A model generated the notes under the pieces. The model was not told the origin of the DNA and searched no databases. It was given only the letters and a program-made list of their open reading frames with translations. Positions 29,371 through 37,733 of a stretch of 64,000 nt of DNA are shown here, one piece after another; within the stretch, counting starts at the first letter, position 1; every line of letters begins with the position of its first letter. Both the position numbers and the translations under genes were made by a program. The DNA is from Rhodococcus sp. OK302. GTDB lineage: Bacteria > Actinomycetota > Actinomycetes > Mycobacteriales > Mycobacteriaceae. Where the stretch lies: the NCBI RefSeq assembly GCF_002245895.1, contig NZ_NPJZ01000001.1:1289001-1353000 (forward strand), in the 5' to 3' direction.

Positions 29371-30684
29371 ATGGCGCTGAAAATGCAAGTGGACGAACAT
29401 AAAAGACGATCGACTGAGATGAAGGCCGCGTCAAGGGCGTTTCCCTGGATCGTCTTCGTGTTGATTTCCGGGCTGATGATGTCGGACTACATGTCCCGGC
29501 AAGTTCTCAGCGCGGTATTTCCGCTGTTGAAGCTGGAGTGGGGACTGTCTGACTCTCAACTTGCCTCGCTCACAAGCGTAGTCGCGCTGATCGTCGGTGT
29601 GCTTGCTCTGCCGTTGTCTCTCCTTGCGGATCGGTGGGGGCGTGTTCGCAGTGTGGTTCTCATGGCGGTCGTGTGGAGTGTCGCGACACTCCTGAGCGCA
29701 GCGGCCACCAGTTACGGCCAAATGTTCGGTGCCCGTCTGCTTCTCGGGTTCGGTGAGGCGGCCTATGCGAGTGTCGGTATGGCGGTCATGCTCAGCATGT
29801 TCGCTCCTCGTCTGCACGCCTCGCTTAGTGGCGCGTTCATGGCTTCCACGTACTTCGGATCGGTAATCGGCGTTGCGCTCGGTGGCATAGTCGCGGATCG
29901 CTTCGGATGGCGGTCGGCGTTTGTCTTCATGGCAGTAGTCGGCCTCGTACTTGCCCTCATCCTGCGGATCGTGGTTACCGAAGGGCGCATCGACAAGAAC
30001 CGGGCGGACGACCCCGACGTCGCTGTCACGACAAGTTCAGACACTGCGCGAGCGCCTCTCTCGAGTCTGTTCAACAACCTTTCGCTGATGTGTGTGTACA
30101 TCGGTGGGGGTCTTCAACTCTTCGTCTCCGGAGTTCTGCTCGTGTGGTTGCCGAGTTTCTTCAACCGCTACTACGACATGGAGGCAAGTGCTGCTGGACT
30201 CGCCTCTTCCGGTTTCGTACTGCTGATCGGCGCCGGAATGGTGCTGTGCGGTATCGGGGCAGACCGGATCAGCCGCGACAATCCGGCGCGTCGATGGCTC
30301 GCTGCGGTGACGTACCCGGCGATCTCGCTCGCCACACTGTTTATCGGGTTCGGACTCGATACCGGGCCGGTGCAGTTGGTGCTGATCGGGATCGGAGCCT
30401 TCTTCTGCTCGGGCGCGGCCGGCGCTGTCACCGCGATCACCGCCAGCCTCACTCATCCTTCCATTCGTGCATCGGCGTTCGGCGTCGGGACCTTGTCCAA
30501 CAACATCTTCGGTCTGGCGTTGGGTCCCCTCGTCGTCGGATTTGTGTCCGACAGACTAGGTCTGCTGGGTGCCTTGCAGTGGATTCCGTTCGCCTACGTC
30601 ATCGCGATAGTGATTCTGCTGATCGGACGGCGCCACTACGCCGGCGGACTGAGCAAGCTGGCTGAGGTGAGCCTGAAGCCGTGA
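29371..30684 (+). CDS. MFS transporter, Spinster-like, copy 1
   Basis: 437 residues from ATG 29371 with AGGAG five bases upstream; a GTG at 29365 overlaps that site and is less likely. Twelve helices. The MFS signature between helices 2 and 3 reads LSLLADRWGRVRS. The N-terminal segment DYMSRQVLSAVFPLLKLEWGLSDSQLASLTSVVAL is nearly repeated in the MFS gene at 32839-34182, so this is a paralogous pair. Such carriers move organic anions; here probably the carboxylate substrate of the BKACE pathway. It follows the small hydrolase gene after 55 bp. Confidence 0.91.
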   Translation: MALKMQVDEHKRRSTEMKAASRAFPWIVFVLISGLMMSDYMSRQVLSAVFPLLKLEWGLSDSQLASLTSVVALIVGVLALPLSLLADRWGRVRSVVLMAVVWSVATLLSAAATSYGQMFGARLLLGFGEAAYASVGMAVMLSMFAPRLHASLSGAFMASTYFGSVIGVALGGIVADRFGWRSAFVFMAVVGLVLALILRIVVTEGRIDKNRADDPDVAVTTSSDTARAPLSSLFNNLSLMCVYIGGGLQLFVSGVLLVWLPSFFNRYYDMEASAAGLASSGFVLLIGAGMVLCGIGADRISRDNPARRWLAAVTYPAISLATLFIGFGLDTGPVQLVLIGIGAFFCSGAAGAVTAITASLTHPSIRASAFGVGTLSNNIFGLALGPLVVGFVSDRLGLLGALQWIPFAYVIAIVILLIGRRHYAGGLSKLAEVSLKP

Positions 30685-30747
30685 GTTGGGGTCATCTCAG
30701 GTTGGCTGCGTACGCTTGAAGCGTGTGTAGTTGACCTACTAGGTCAA

Positions 30748-30786
30748 GGGGGCATGGAGCGGAGACGCCCATGCCCCCGAACGTTG
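30748..30786. repeat. Hairpin repeat element, copy B
   Basis: GGGGGCATGG (30748-30757) pairs with CCATGCCCCC (30769-30778). CATGCCCCCGAACGTTGTTCG (30770 on) repeats the 3' part of the element at 28639-28686 with one mismatch. It lies 33 bases before the acyl-CoA ligase start. Two copies in front of two genes of the same cluster suggest a shared control element or duplicated terminator. Confidence 0.65.
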
Positions 30787-30818
30787 TTCGCTCGAAATCA
30801 AGTGAAAGAGAAGTCGTA

Positions 30819-32399
30819 ATGCTCAACCTTGCTGTCTTGCTGGAAGATTCCGCCCGTCGGTATCCTGATCGCGACGCGCTTGTCCTCGGAGACAAGCGAC
30901 TGACGTATGCGCAGGTGAACGCGCAGGCAAATCGGATCGCGCATCTGTTGGTTTCACGTGGCGTGGAACCGGGTGACAAGGTGGCGCTGTCCTGCCCGAA
31001 TATCCTCGCGTTCCCGATCGTGTACAACGGCATCCTCAAGGCGGGTGCGATTGTCGTACCGCTCAACGTGATGCTCAAGGAACGTGAAATCGCGTACCAC
31101 CTCACTGATTCCGAGGCGAAGGTCTACTTCTGCTTCGAGGGTAGCCCCGAGATGCCGATCGGTCAGTACGGACACGGCGGATTCGAGCAGACGGCGACCT
31201 GCCGCGACATGATTCTGATCAGCGCCGCGGAGGGTGCGCCCTCGTCGATTCCCGGAGTCGAGACGCTCGAGGATGCGCTGGGTGCTCTGCCTGACTCGAC
31301 CGACCAGTTCGATTCGGTTGTGCGCGAACCCACTGATGGCGCAGTGATCCTCTACACCAGTGGAACCACCGGAAAGCCCAAGGGTGCCGAGCTCACGCAC
31401 TCCAACATGGTGCTCAACGCGCTCTCGGCAAACCGACTGTTCGAGAGCACCCCAACACAACTCGATCGATGCCTGATCACACTCCCGCTGTTCCACTCCT
31501 TCGGGCAGACCGTCGCCATGAACTCCGCGATCTCGGTGGGCTCGACCCTGGTACTGGTGCCGCGGTTCGACGCTGCAGGTGCACTGGCATTGATGGAGCG
31601 CGAGAACATCACCGTCTTTGCCGGCGTACCCACCATGTACTGGGGACTTCTCGGCGCGCTCGACGGTGCAAACGTGGATGTCGAGAAGATCGCGCGGAAC
31701 ATGCGCAAGGCGGTCTCCGGTGGCGCCGCACTGCCCGTCGAGATTCTGACGCGATTCAAGGAGCGCTTCGGGGTTCAAATCCTCGAAGGGTACGGGCTGT
31801 CCGAGACCTCTCCGTTGGCGTTGTTCAGCGACCCCGAGCGTGACCCCCGGCCAGGTTCGATCGGTGTGCCGGTCTGGGGTATCGAGGCACGTCTTGTCGA
31901 CGCGGACTGGAACACCGTTTCCGGCCCGGATGTGGTGGGGGAACTCGCTATTCGTGGCCACAACATCATGAAGGGTTACTGCAACCGTCCCGAAGCCACA
32001 GCGGAGGTTATGCGCAACGGCTGGTTCCGGACCGGTGACCTGGCGCGAGTCGACGAGGACGGCTTCTTCTACATCGTCGACCGCGCGAAGGACATGATCG
32101 TGCGTGGTGGATTCAATGTCTATCCCCGTGAGGTCGAAGAAGTTCTGCTGAGTCACGAGGCCGTGTCACTGGTCGCGGTGATCGGGGTTCCCGACGAACG
32201 CCACGGTGAAGAAGTTGTGGCCTTCGTCATTCTCGAGCCGACTGCGCAGATTACCGAAGCGGAACTTGTCGCCTGGTCGAAAGAGCAGATGGCAGCGTAC
32301 AAGTATCCGCGTCGTGTGGAATTTGTTCCGACGCTTCCGATGACCGCTACCGGAAAGATTCTCAAGCGAGAACTCGGTGCGGTACAGGCGCTTCTGTAA
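30819..32399 (+). CDS. AMP-forming acyl-CoA synthetase
   Basis: 526 residues from ATG 30819 with AGAGAAG upstream; the open frame reaches back to 30771. The P-loop YTSGTTGKPKGAELTHSN (about 195-212), EGYGLSETSP, RTGDLARVDEDGFFYIVDRAKDMIVRGGFNVYPREVEEVL and the catalytic Lys in TATGKILKREL are present. It activates a carboxylic acid to the acyl-CoA with ATP. The fold resembles medium- and long-chain ligases. As last gene of the plus-strand arm (24.4-32.4 kb) it could load the acid imported by the MFS carrier or released by BKACE. A shared terminator follows. Confidence 0.93.
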   Translation: MLNLAVLLEDSARRYPDRDALVLGDKRLTYAQVNAQANRIAHLLVSRGVEPGDKVALSCPNILAFPIVYNGILKAGAIVVPLNVMLKEREIAYHLTDSEAKVYFCFEGSPEMPIGQYGHGGFEQTATCRDMILISAAEGAPSSIPGVETLEDALGALPDSTDQFDSVVREPTDGAVILYTSGTTGKPKGAELTHSNMVLNALSANRLFESTPTQLDRCLITLPLFHSFGQTVAMNSAISVGSTLVLVPRFDAAGALALMERENITVFAGVPTMYWGLLGALDGANVDVEKIARNMRKAVSGGAALPVEILTRFKERFGVQILEGYGLSETSPLALFSDPERDPRPGSIGVPVWGIEARLVDADWNTVSGPDVVGELAIRGHNIMKGYCNRPEATAEVMRNGWFRTGDLARVDEDGFFYIVDRAKDMIVRGGFNVYPREVEEVLLSHEAVSLVAVIGVPDERHGEEVVAFVILEPTAQITEAELVAWSKEQMAAYKYPRRVEFVPTLPMTATGKILKRELGAVQALL

Positions 32400-32409
32400 C
32401 AAGAATGCA

Positions 32410-32439
32410 AACGGGCCCCTACGCGAGTAGGGGCCCGTT
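32410..32439. terminator. Bidirectional terminator between the two facing arms
   Basis: AACGGGCCCCTAC (32410-32422) pairs with GTAGGGGCCCGTT (32427-32439) around a GCGA loop. It separates the plus-strand acyl-CoA ligase from the minus-strand CMD gene. Confidence 0.9.
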
Positions 32440-32455
32440 GACGTTTCAGCACAGG

Positions 32456-32842
32456 TTAAGCGGCAGCCTGACGTTGCTTGTAGGCTTCCATCTCCTCGGC
32501 CAGGATCGGAACGCCGAGGTTGCAGGAGTGAATGCCGACAACTGTGGCCAGCTTGAGCACTTCGAGAATCTCTTGGGGCGTCACCCCGATGTCCAAGGCG
32601 GCCTGGATATGTCGCCGCGTGCCCGGTGCATACAGGTGGGTGGCGGAGGCGTCGACGGCGATGCACAGCAGCTGAATGACTTTGGGGGAGAGGACTCCGC
32701 TCTGGTACGGCTGCATCGCCATTTTCATGTACAGCTCGGTCCACTCCGGATCCATCTCGAGAAGCTCGTCCCAGAGTTCATTCCAGCCTCCGCCGGCCTT
32801 CATCGCTTCGACGACGGGGTAGCTGTTTTCGGGCATGGTCAT
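32456..32842 (-). CDS. Carboxymuconolactone decarboxylase (CMD) family protein
   Basis: 128 residues from ATG 32842, which overlaps the MFS stop codon by four bases (ATGA); GGGA lies two bases before it. The CMD fold is recognisable in LSPKVIQLLCIAVDASATHLYAPGTRRHIQAALDIGVTPQEILEVLKLATVVGIHSC. The place where AhpD-type members have Cys-x-x-Cys reads SATHLYAP, so it is not a thiol peroxidase type. His residues remain for a gamma-carboxymuconolactone-decarboxylase-like reaction. Coupled to an MFS and BKACE gene, a small decarboxylase or isomerase step is plausible but unproven. Confidence 0.88.
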   Translation of the reverse strand: MTMPENSYPVVEAMKAGGGWNELWDELLEMDPEWTELYMKMAMQPYQSGVLSPKVIQLLCIAVDASATHLYAPGTRRHIQAALDIGVTPQEILEVLKLATVVGIHSCNLGVPILAEEMEAYKQRQAAA

Positions 32843-34182
32843 TTTCCCTCGATTCCGGCCGCGGCGTCGGCCGGGCGTAGTTCCTGGAGTTTGCGCAGGC
32901 CGGCCGGGAACGCACGGCGTCCCAGGAACATTGCCGCGGCTGCGGGGATGTAGAACAGCGGCGCGATGCGCAGTGCGCCGAGAAGGCCGAGGTGGTCGGC
33001 GAGGACTCCGATGACGAAGGGGCCCAGGGCAAGTCCGAGGAGGTTGTTTGCAACGGTGAGCGTGCCCATTGCCGAAGCGCGGATGCTGGTGTGCGTGAGA
33101 TTGGCGACCATCGCGGCAGCTGGGCCGCAAGATCCGGCCGAGAAGAACGCGCCGATACCGATCAGGATCAGTTGGATAGGGCCGTTCCCCAGGCTGAAGC
33201 CCACGCCCAAGCAAGTGAGCGCGATGAGGCAGTAGGCGGTTGCCGAGGTCCACTTGGTAGCCGGGTTGTTTCGGCTCACCCGGTCGGTGATGAAGCCGCA
33301 CACGACCATTCCGCTGCCGACGAGGAGTACGAAGACGGATGCGACTGCTCCCGCTTTGTCGGGGCCCAGGCCGTAGTACCGGTTGAAGAAGCTCGGCATC
33401 CAGGAGAGAAGTACTGCGGCAGTGAACATCTGCAGGCCGCTGCCGACGTAGGTCCACATGACGGCAGGGTTGGTGAACAGGCTGGAGAGTGGGGCGCGGT
33501 AGCTACTCACCGACTCTGCGTCGCCGATCGCTGCCGGAGGTCCTTCGACGGCATATTTTGCCAGTCGTTTCTCGGTGACCAGAGCGCGGAACAGGGCCAC
33601 CAGGATGAGTCCGAAAATAGCCATGATGGCAAAAGACCAGCGCCAGCTGAACTGAACCGCGATGAAGCCGCCGATCGCGACGCCGATCACGGATCCGAAC
33701 GAACCGCCGGCCATGAAAGCGCCTGCCAGTGCAGCGTGCACCCGAGGAGCAAACACGCTGAGCACCACTGCAATTCCGACGCTGCCATATGCTGCTTCGC
33801 CGACTCCGACCAGGAAGCGTGCGCCGAGCATCTGCTCGTACGACTGGGCAATCGCGCACAGCAGTGTGGCGATGCTCCACAACACGGCCATGAGGATCAG
33901 GCTCTTCACCCGACCCCAACGATCGGCCAGGATCGAGAGCGGGAAGGTCAGCAGGCCGACCATCAGAGCGACGACGCTACTCAGCGATGCGAGGTGTGAA
34001 TCGGAGAGATCCCATTCGGCTTTCAGGATCGGGAAGACGGAGCTCAGAACCTGACGGGACATGTAGTCCGACAACAGAAGTCCGAAGCACAGCGCAAGGA
34101 CTATCCAGGGATAGATCCGTCGTTTCCGCCCGGGCGTCGACGTCTCGTCCTGCGCTTTGGTCGGTTCGGCGTGCAGCACCAT
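32839..34182 (-). CDS. MFS transporter, Spinster-like, copy 2
   Basis: 447 residues from ATG 34182 with GAGGAAAA upstream. Twelve helices, with LSILADRWGRVKS as the MFS signature. DYMSRQVLSSVFPILKAEWDLSDSHLASLSSVVALMVG parallels the copy at 29371-30684. It is co-transcribed with the BKACE copy upstream (41 bp) and the CMD gene downstream (four-base overlap). The basic N-terminal tail (PGRKRRIYPW) is cytoplasmic. The transport substrate is probably related to that of copy 1. Confidence 0.91.
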   Translation of the reverse strand: MVLHAEPTKAQDETSTPGRKRRIYPWIVLALCFGLLLSDYMSRQVLSSVFPILKAEWDLSDSHLASLSSVVALMVGLLTFPLSILADRWGRVKSLILMAVLWSIATLLCAIAQSYEQMLGARFLVGVGEAAYGSVGIAVVLSVFAPRVHAALAGAFMAGGSFGSVIGVAIGGFIAVQFSWRWSFAIMAIFGLILVALFRALVTEKRLAKYAVEGPPAAIGDAESVSSYRAPLSSLFTNPAVMWTYVGSGLQMFTAAVLLSWMPSFFNRYYGLGPDKAGAVASVFVLLVGSGMVVCGFITDRVSRNNPATKWTSATAYCLIALTCLGVGFSLGNGPIQLILIGIGAFFSAGSCGPAAAMVANLTHTSIRASAMGTLTVANNLLGLALGPFVIGVLADHLGLLGALRIAPLFYIPAAAAMFLGRRAFPAGLRKLQELRPADAAAGIEGK

Positions 34183-34223
34183 AACTTTTCCTCAGTTCGA
34201 TCTATGAGATGGGAGAGCGGGAG

Positions 34224-35276
34224 CTAGGCGTGCTGGGTGAAACCGACTTGACCGACACGACGATTCGGCGCATAGCCCAACCGCGCCAACGTCTCGTCAG
34301 CATCGGCATACGTCTGACCGATCCGATAGATATCGCGAGCTTCCTTACCCGTCGCCACCTCACGACCCAACTCACGAGCAATACGAACCACCTGCTCGAC
34401 CTGCGCAACCGACGTCATCTTCTCGCCCCGACGACCCCAGATCGTGTCCTCGTTACCGCACCGCGCATGCAAACCCATCGCCGTCGCCATCGTGTTCACC
34501 GGCAACACACTGCGCATCAACGTCTCGAGCGTCAAACACGCACCGTCCGGAACGCGGGAGACGAAGTTCATCATGTTGTACGGGTTCGGGCCGTCGAAAC
34601 CGCCGCCGATCGCCACCCACGTCAGGTTCAACGGACCGGTGTACTTACCGCGGCGGATCAACCGTTCCACCGTCTCGAGCTGCGGAATACTCGAAAGCTG
34701 GAAGTGCGGCTGGATTCCCGCAGCCTGCAGGCGGCGCAGGTGTTCCTCGACCCACTCGGGGCCGGCCGGAACGACCATCTCGCGGTAGGTGTTCGCCAAC
34801 TCCGGGCGGTCCATCGACGTCCCCGCGGTGTCGTCGGGCGTCATCAACTCCATGATGTTCATCTGGCTGGTGTTGATCGCGATCGTCACCTGATCCGGTG
34901 CCGGATCCAGCGTCGCCAGCATGTGGCGGACGTCGTCGGAAAGCCACTTCGCGTCGGCGCCTTCACCTTCCGGGGCGAAGGAGATGGAGCCGCCGACCTG
35001 CAGGATCATGTCCGGCACTGCTTCGCGGAGGCGGCCGAGCAGTTCGTTGAACTTCGAGAGTCGCTTGGAGCCCTTGCCGTCGAGTTCGCGGACGTGGATG
35101 TGCAGGACCGTCGCGCCGGCGTTGTAGCAGTCCACCGCGGTCTGGACGTGCTCGTCCATCGTCAGGGGCAGGTCTTCGGCGAAGTCGTCCGGTTCCCATT
35201 CGGGGCCGTACGGTGCGACGGTGATGACCAGCTTTTCCTGGGTCTCGGGGAACAGTGCGTCGTCGTGGAAATGCAT
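34224..35276 (-). CDS. BKACE family beta-keto acid cleavage enzyme, copy 2
   Basis: 350 residues from ATG 35276, the homologous start to copy 1; the open frame begins at 35333. The same TIM barrel and zinc motif VLHIHVRE are present. Residues 53-142 are almost identical to copy 1, at protein and largely DNA level. Differences cluster in short parts: 27-34, a segment after NIM (ELMTPDDTAGTSMDRPELAN), and the region after residue 280 (IWGRRGE). Those are likely substrate-facing or surface changes. It heads the BKACE-MFS-CMD operon, about 110 bp downstream of an AraC box. Confidence 0.93.
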   Translation of the reverse strand: MHFHDDALFPETQEKLVITVAPYGPEWEPDDFAEDLPLTMDEHVQTAVDCYNAGATVLHIHVRELDGKGSKRLSKFNELLGRLREAVPDMILQVGGSISFAPEGEGADAKWLSDDVRHMLATLDPAPDQVTIAINTSQMNIMELMTPDDTAGTSMDRPELANTYREMVVPAGPEWVEEHLRRLQAAGIQPHFQLSSIPQLETVERLIRRGKYTGPLNLTWVAIGGGFDGPNPYNMMNFVSRVPDGACLTLETLMRSVLPVNTMATAMGLHARCGNEDTIWGRRGEKMTSVAQVEQVVRIARELGREVATGKEARDIYRIGQTYADADETLARLGYAPNRRVGQVGFTQHA

Positions 35277-35384
35277 AACGTGACTCCATTCGTGAGGGCT
35301 GCGAGAACCGAATGCCTGTGATGTGACCGGCACTGGAACTTCGAGGTGATGCAGATCACGATAGCGGGGTTGGGAGTGTCATAC

Positions 35385-35422
35385 TTGACGGATTGGGACG
35401 AAAATATTGACGGTTTGGGACG
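35385..35422 (-). promoter_or_regulatory. AraC-type box before the second BKACE operon
   Basis: On the minus strand, CGTCCCAA-A-CCGTCAA and CGTCCCAA-T-CCGTCAA occur in tandem with a 22-bp period (plus strand TTGACGG at 35385 and 35407). Two direct half-sites two helical turns apart are the standard AraC-family site. It is 109 bp before the BKACE start and about 17 bp after the AraC stop. A matching box lies before the AraC gene itself (36443-36471). Confidence 0.75.
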
Positions 35423-35438
35423 TCGTTTGTTGGTGCGT

Positions 35439-36434
35439 TTACTCGAGTTGAAGTTCTGACCAGGCCTTCGGGCTCGATCCGAATTGTTGACGGAACCATC
35501 GGGAGAATGCACTCAGCTCCGAGAATCCGAGTTCCGTGGAGATCTCGGTGAGTGAGTGATCCCCACGTTCGATTGATGCGCGTGCGTGCTCCTTGCGAAC
35601 CGAGTCCAGGATCGAGGAGTAGCTTTCCCCGGCCTGGGCCAATCGCCGGTGTAGCGTGCGTCGGTCTATCCCCAGGCTGTGGGAGATTCGGGTGGCCGAG
35701 CAATGCTCGGTGGGCAGGAGGGTGGCAATCAGATCTCGGACCTGTCCGACGGTGGAGGGGTTCTCGGGTGGCGCGAGTAGTCCGAGGTATTCCTGGGCGT
35801 ATGGCCGTAGAACTGGGTTGGACAGTCGGTTTGGTGCGTCCAAATCGCTTGTGGCAATGATGATCCCGTCAATCTCGTGATTGAAGGAGATGGACGGGCC
35901 GAGGGCCTGGATGTGCCTGGTGTTATCGGCCGGCATCGCATGGGTGAAGCAGGTCGATACCGGAAGCCATCCGTCGGGCAAGAAATCGGACAGGATCCGG
36001 ACGATTGATGCGACGACCAGTTCGATCGATTGCTGTCCGAGGGTTATCCCGTCTGCCGACAAGACTTGAATCGTGGCCAGTCCTCGCGATTCGGTCAGGC
36101 TCAGACGAATTGCCTCGTTGTGTAATTTCATGTGGCGCAAGACAATTCCCAGAGCGCTGCGTACATCCGGCTCCTCGCGGGCGATCAGGCCCACCGGTCC
36201 GAGATTTGATACACCGCGATCGCCGGACATCCTGATGCCGAAATCGTCGCGGCCGGACTGAGATGCGGAGAGTTCGAGCAGCTCGCTCACCGACTTTGCG
36301 GCAATCCAGCCCTGAGTGGCGGCAAACGTCGCCGGGTCGATCCCCGAGACTCGCATCAGCGGGTAGGGGTTCAGTCCAACCGACTCTGCGACCTCGACGT
36401 ATCCGTTCAGAACCGCGCTACGCAACTTCAGCAT
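35439..36434 (-). CDS. AraC family regulator of the second BKACE arm
   Basis: 331 residues. An arabinose-binding-like N-terminal domain (15-200) precedes two helix-turn-helix units (SATRISHSLGIDRRTLHRRLAQ; SLTEISTELGFSELSAFSRWFRQQFGSSPKAW). It is a paralogue of the regulator at 24423-25424. It is on the same strand as, and upstream of, the BKACE-MFS-CMD operon, and divergent from a LysR gene. The duplicated CCGTCAA boxes in front of both the operon and this gene make self-regulation and operon activation the most economical model. Confidence 0.9.
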   Translation of the reverse strand: MLKLRSAVLNGYVEVAESVGLNPYPLMRVSGIDPATFAATQGWIAAKSVSELLELSASQSGRDDFGIRMSGDRGVSNLGPVGLIAREEPDVRSALGIVLRHMKLHNEAIRLSLTESRGLATIQVLSADGITLGQQSIELVVASIVRILSDFLPDGWLPVSTCFTHAMPADNTRHIQALGPSISFNHEIDGIIIATSDLDAPNRLSNPVLRPYAQEYLGLLAPPENPSTVGQVRDLIATLLPTEHCSATRISHSLGIDRRTLHRRLAQAGESYSSILDSVRKEHARASIERGDHSLTEISTELGFSELSAFSRWFRQQFGSSPKAWSELQLE

Positions 36435-36442
36435 GTCTCATA

Positions 36443-36471
36443 CCGTCAAGCATGGCGACCCGATCCGTCAA
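36443..36471 (+). promoter_or_regulatory. AraC-type box before the AraC gene
   Basis: CCGTCAA at 36443-36449 and 36465-36471, a 22-bp period identical to the box at 35385-35422. Flanks also agree (TC-C/T-CA-A/T-ACCGTCAA, then CG-CCC-R-ATCCGTCAA). It lies 9 to 37 bp upstream of the AraC start and in the promoter region shared with the LysR gene at 36536. Confidence 0.75.
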
Positions 36472-36535
36472 TAGTAGGGGCGGATTTTGCGAAATCGAGA
36501 TCTGTGCACTGTTGCCGAAGACGTAGATTCAGCAC

Positions 36536-37540
36536 ATGGATCTTCGTCAAATGGAGTACTTCCTTGCAGTTGTCGACTGTGGTGGCGTGACCCGAGCGGC
36601 CAGCGAACTCCGAGTCGCGCAGCCCTCGCTCTCCCAGGCAGTGCGAAAGCTGGAGAGTGATCTCGGTACGGAGTTGTTCCATCGTGTCGGACGAGGTTTG
36701 GTGCTGTCACCCGCCGGAGAGGCGTTGGTGGGTCCGGCGCGAATGATCCTCCGGGAAGTTGCATCCGCGGAAACTGCAGTACGGGACGTCGGGGCGATGC
36801 GTGGTGGCCGTATCGACATAGCGTCACTGTCGGATCTCTGCTCCGATCCCTTGTCCGTGTGGGTTTCGAAGTTTCGTCGCCGGCATCCCGAAGTCCGCTT
36901 TCATGTCGAGGAGCGCGATTCCACTGCCGATGTTGTTGCGCTGGTTCGATCCGGCGCATGTGAACTGGGCTTTCTGTCCCTACCGATGCCTACTGAGAAT
37001 CTGGACAGCGAGGAGTTGATCGATCAGCAGTTGGTCCTCGTTTCCCCGCCGGGTACTGAGGCTCGCTGGCCGGATCCGGTTCCGGTAGGAGAACTTTCCG
37101 GTGTTTCGTTCGTGATGAGCGAGCGGGGTACGCCGGACCGCGACTTCATCGATCACTCGTTGCGTCTCAACGGGGTTGAGCCCGATGTGGCCGTCGAGGT
37201 CCGGCACCGCGGCGCAGTGCTCCCCATCGTCCTCTCCGGCGGCGGGTCAGCCATTGTTCCGTTGCGTAGCGGCCTCGACGCGTTGTTGCGTGGCGGCGTC
37301 GTGCGGGAATTGTCTCCGGCGATGACACGCCGGATGGGTGTCATTTCCCGGCCGGGCCGGATGAGTGAGGCTGCCGATCAATTCTTGTCCTGCTCGCGAG
37401 ACTCGATCGCGGGATTTGCCGAGGCTATCGCCGAGCAGATGAAAACTGGACGGTCGCTTGTTGATTCGGCGAAATTCATCCGAGATACGACGGACAGTCA
37501 TATGCGGGACGAGAACGCCCGGGCTGCTCTCGATATATAG
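36536..37540 (+). CDS. LysR family regulator of the beta-oxidation operon
   Basis: 334 residues. The winged helix MDLRQMEYFLAVVDCGGVTRAASELRVAQPSLSQAVRKLESDLGTELFHRVGRG is followed by a LysR substrate domain. A longer C-terminal tail than usual (about 30 residues, AEAIAEQMKTGRSLVDSAKF) is present. It precedes the six-gene operon 37734-44203 in the same direction with a 193-bp gap, and is divergent from the second AraC gene. GATTT and AAATC (36483-36496) form a small inverted repeat in its promoter region that may be a LysR site. Its inducer is probably the operon substrate or its CoA ester. Confidence 0.9.
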   Translation: MDLRQMEYFLAVVDCGGVTRAASELRVAQPSLSQAVRKLESDLGTELFHRVGRGLVLSPAGEALVGPARMILREVASAETAVRDVGAMRGGRIDIASLSDLCSDPLSVWVSKFRRRHPEVRFHVEERDSTADVVALVRSGACELGFLSLPMPTENLDSEELIDQQLVLVSPPGTEARWPDPVPVGELSGVSFVMSERGTPDRDFIDHSLRLNGVEPDVAVEVRHRGAVLPIVLSGGGSAIVPLRSGLDALLRGGVVRELSPAMTRRMGVISRPGRMSEAADQFLSCSRDSIAGFAEAIAEQMKTGRSLVDSAKFIRDTTDSHMRDENARAALDI

Positions 37541-37733
37541 GTAATTGCAGTGACTTCCCAGTTCTTTCGTCTTTGACCGTATCGGTCCCGCGGCCTTGAA
37601 TGGTGTGTACCAAGTCACACCCAATGTGGGCGCAGGTCGCATCTTCCAGACGGACGGTCCCTGCCAGGAAAGTTCAGAGCACACCGCTGCTGTCCACTTG
37701 TGAGGTGATCCGTTCCGTTCTCGAAGGGACCTC

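Noticed and set aside
37575..37587. GACCG-TAT-CGGTC palindrome before the MFS gene of the beta-oxidation operon
   Set aside because: Arms of five bases occur often by chance at this GC content. It might be a regulator site, but nothing supports that.
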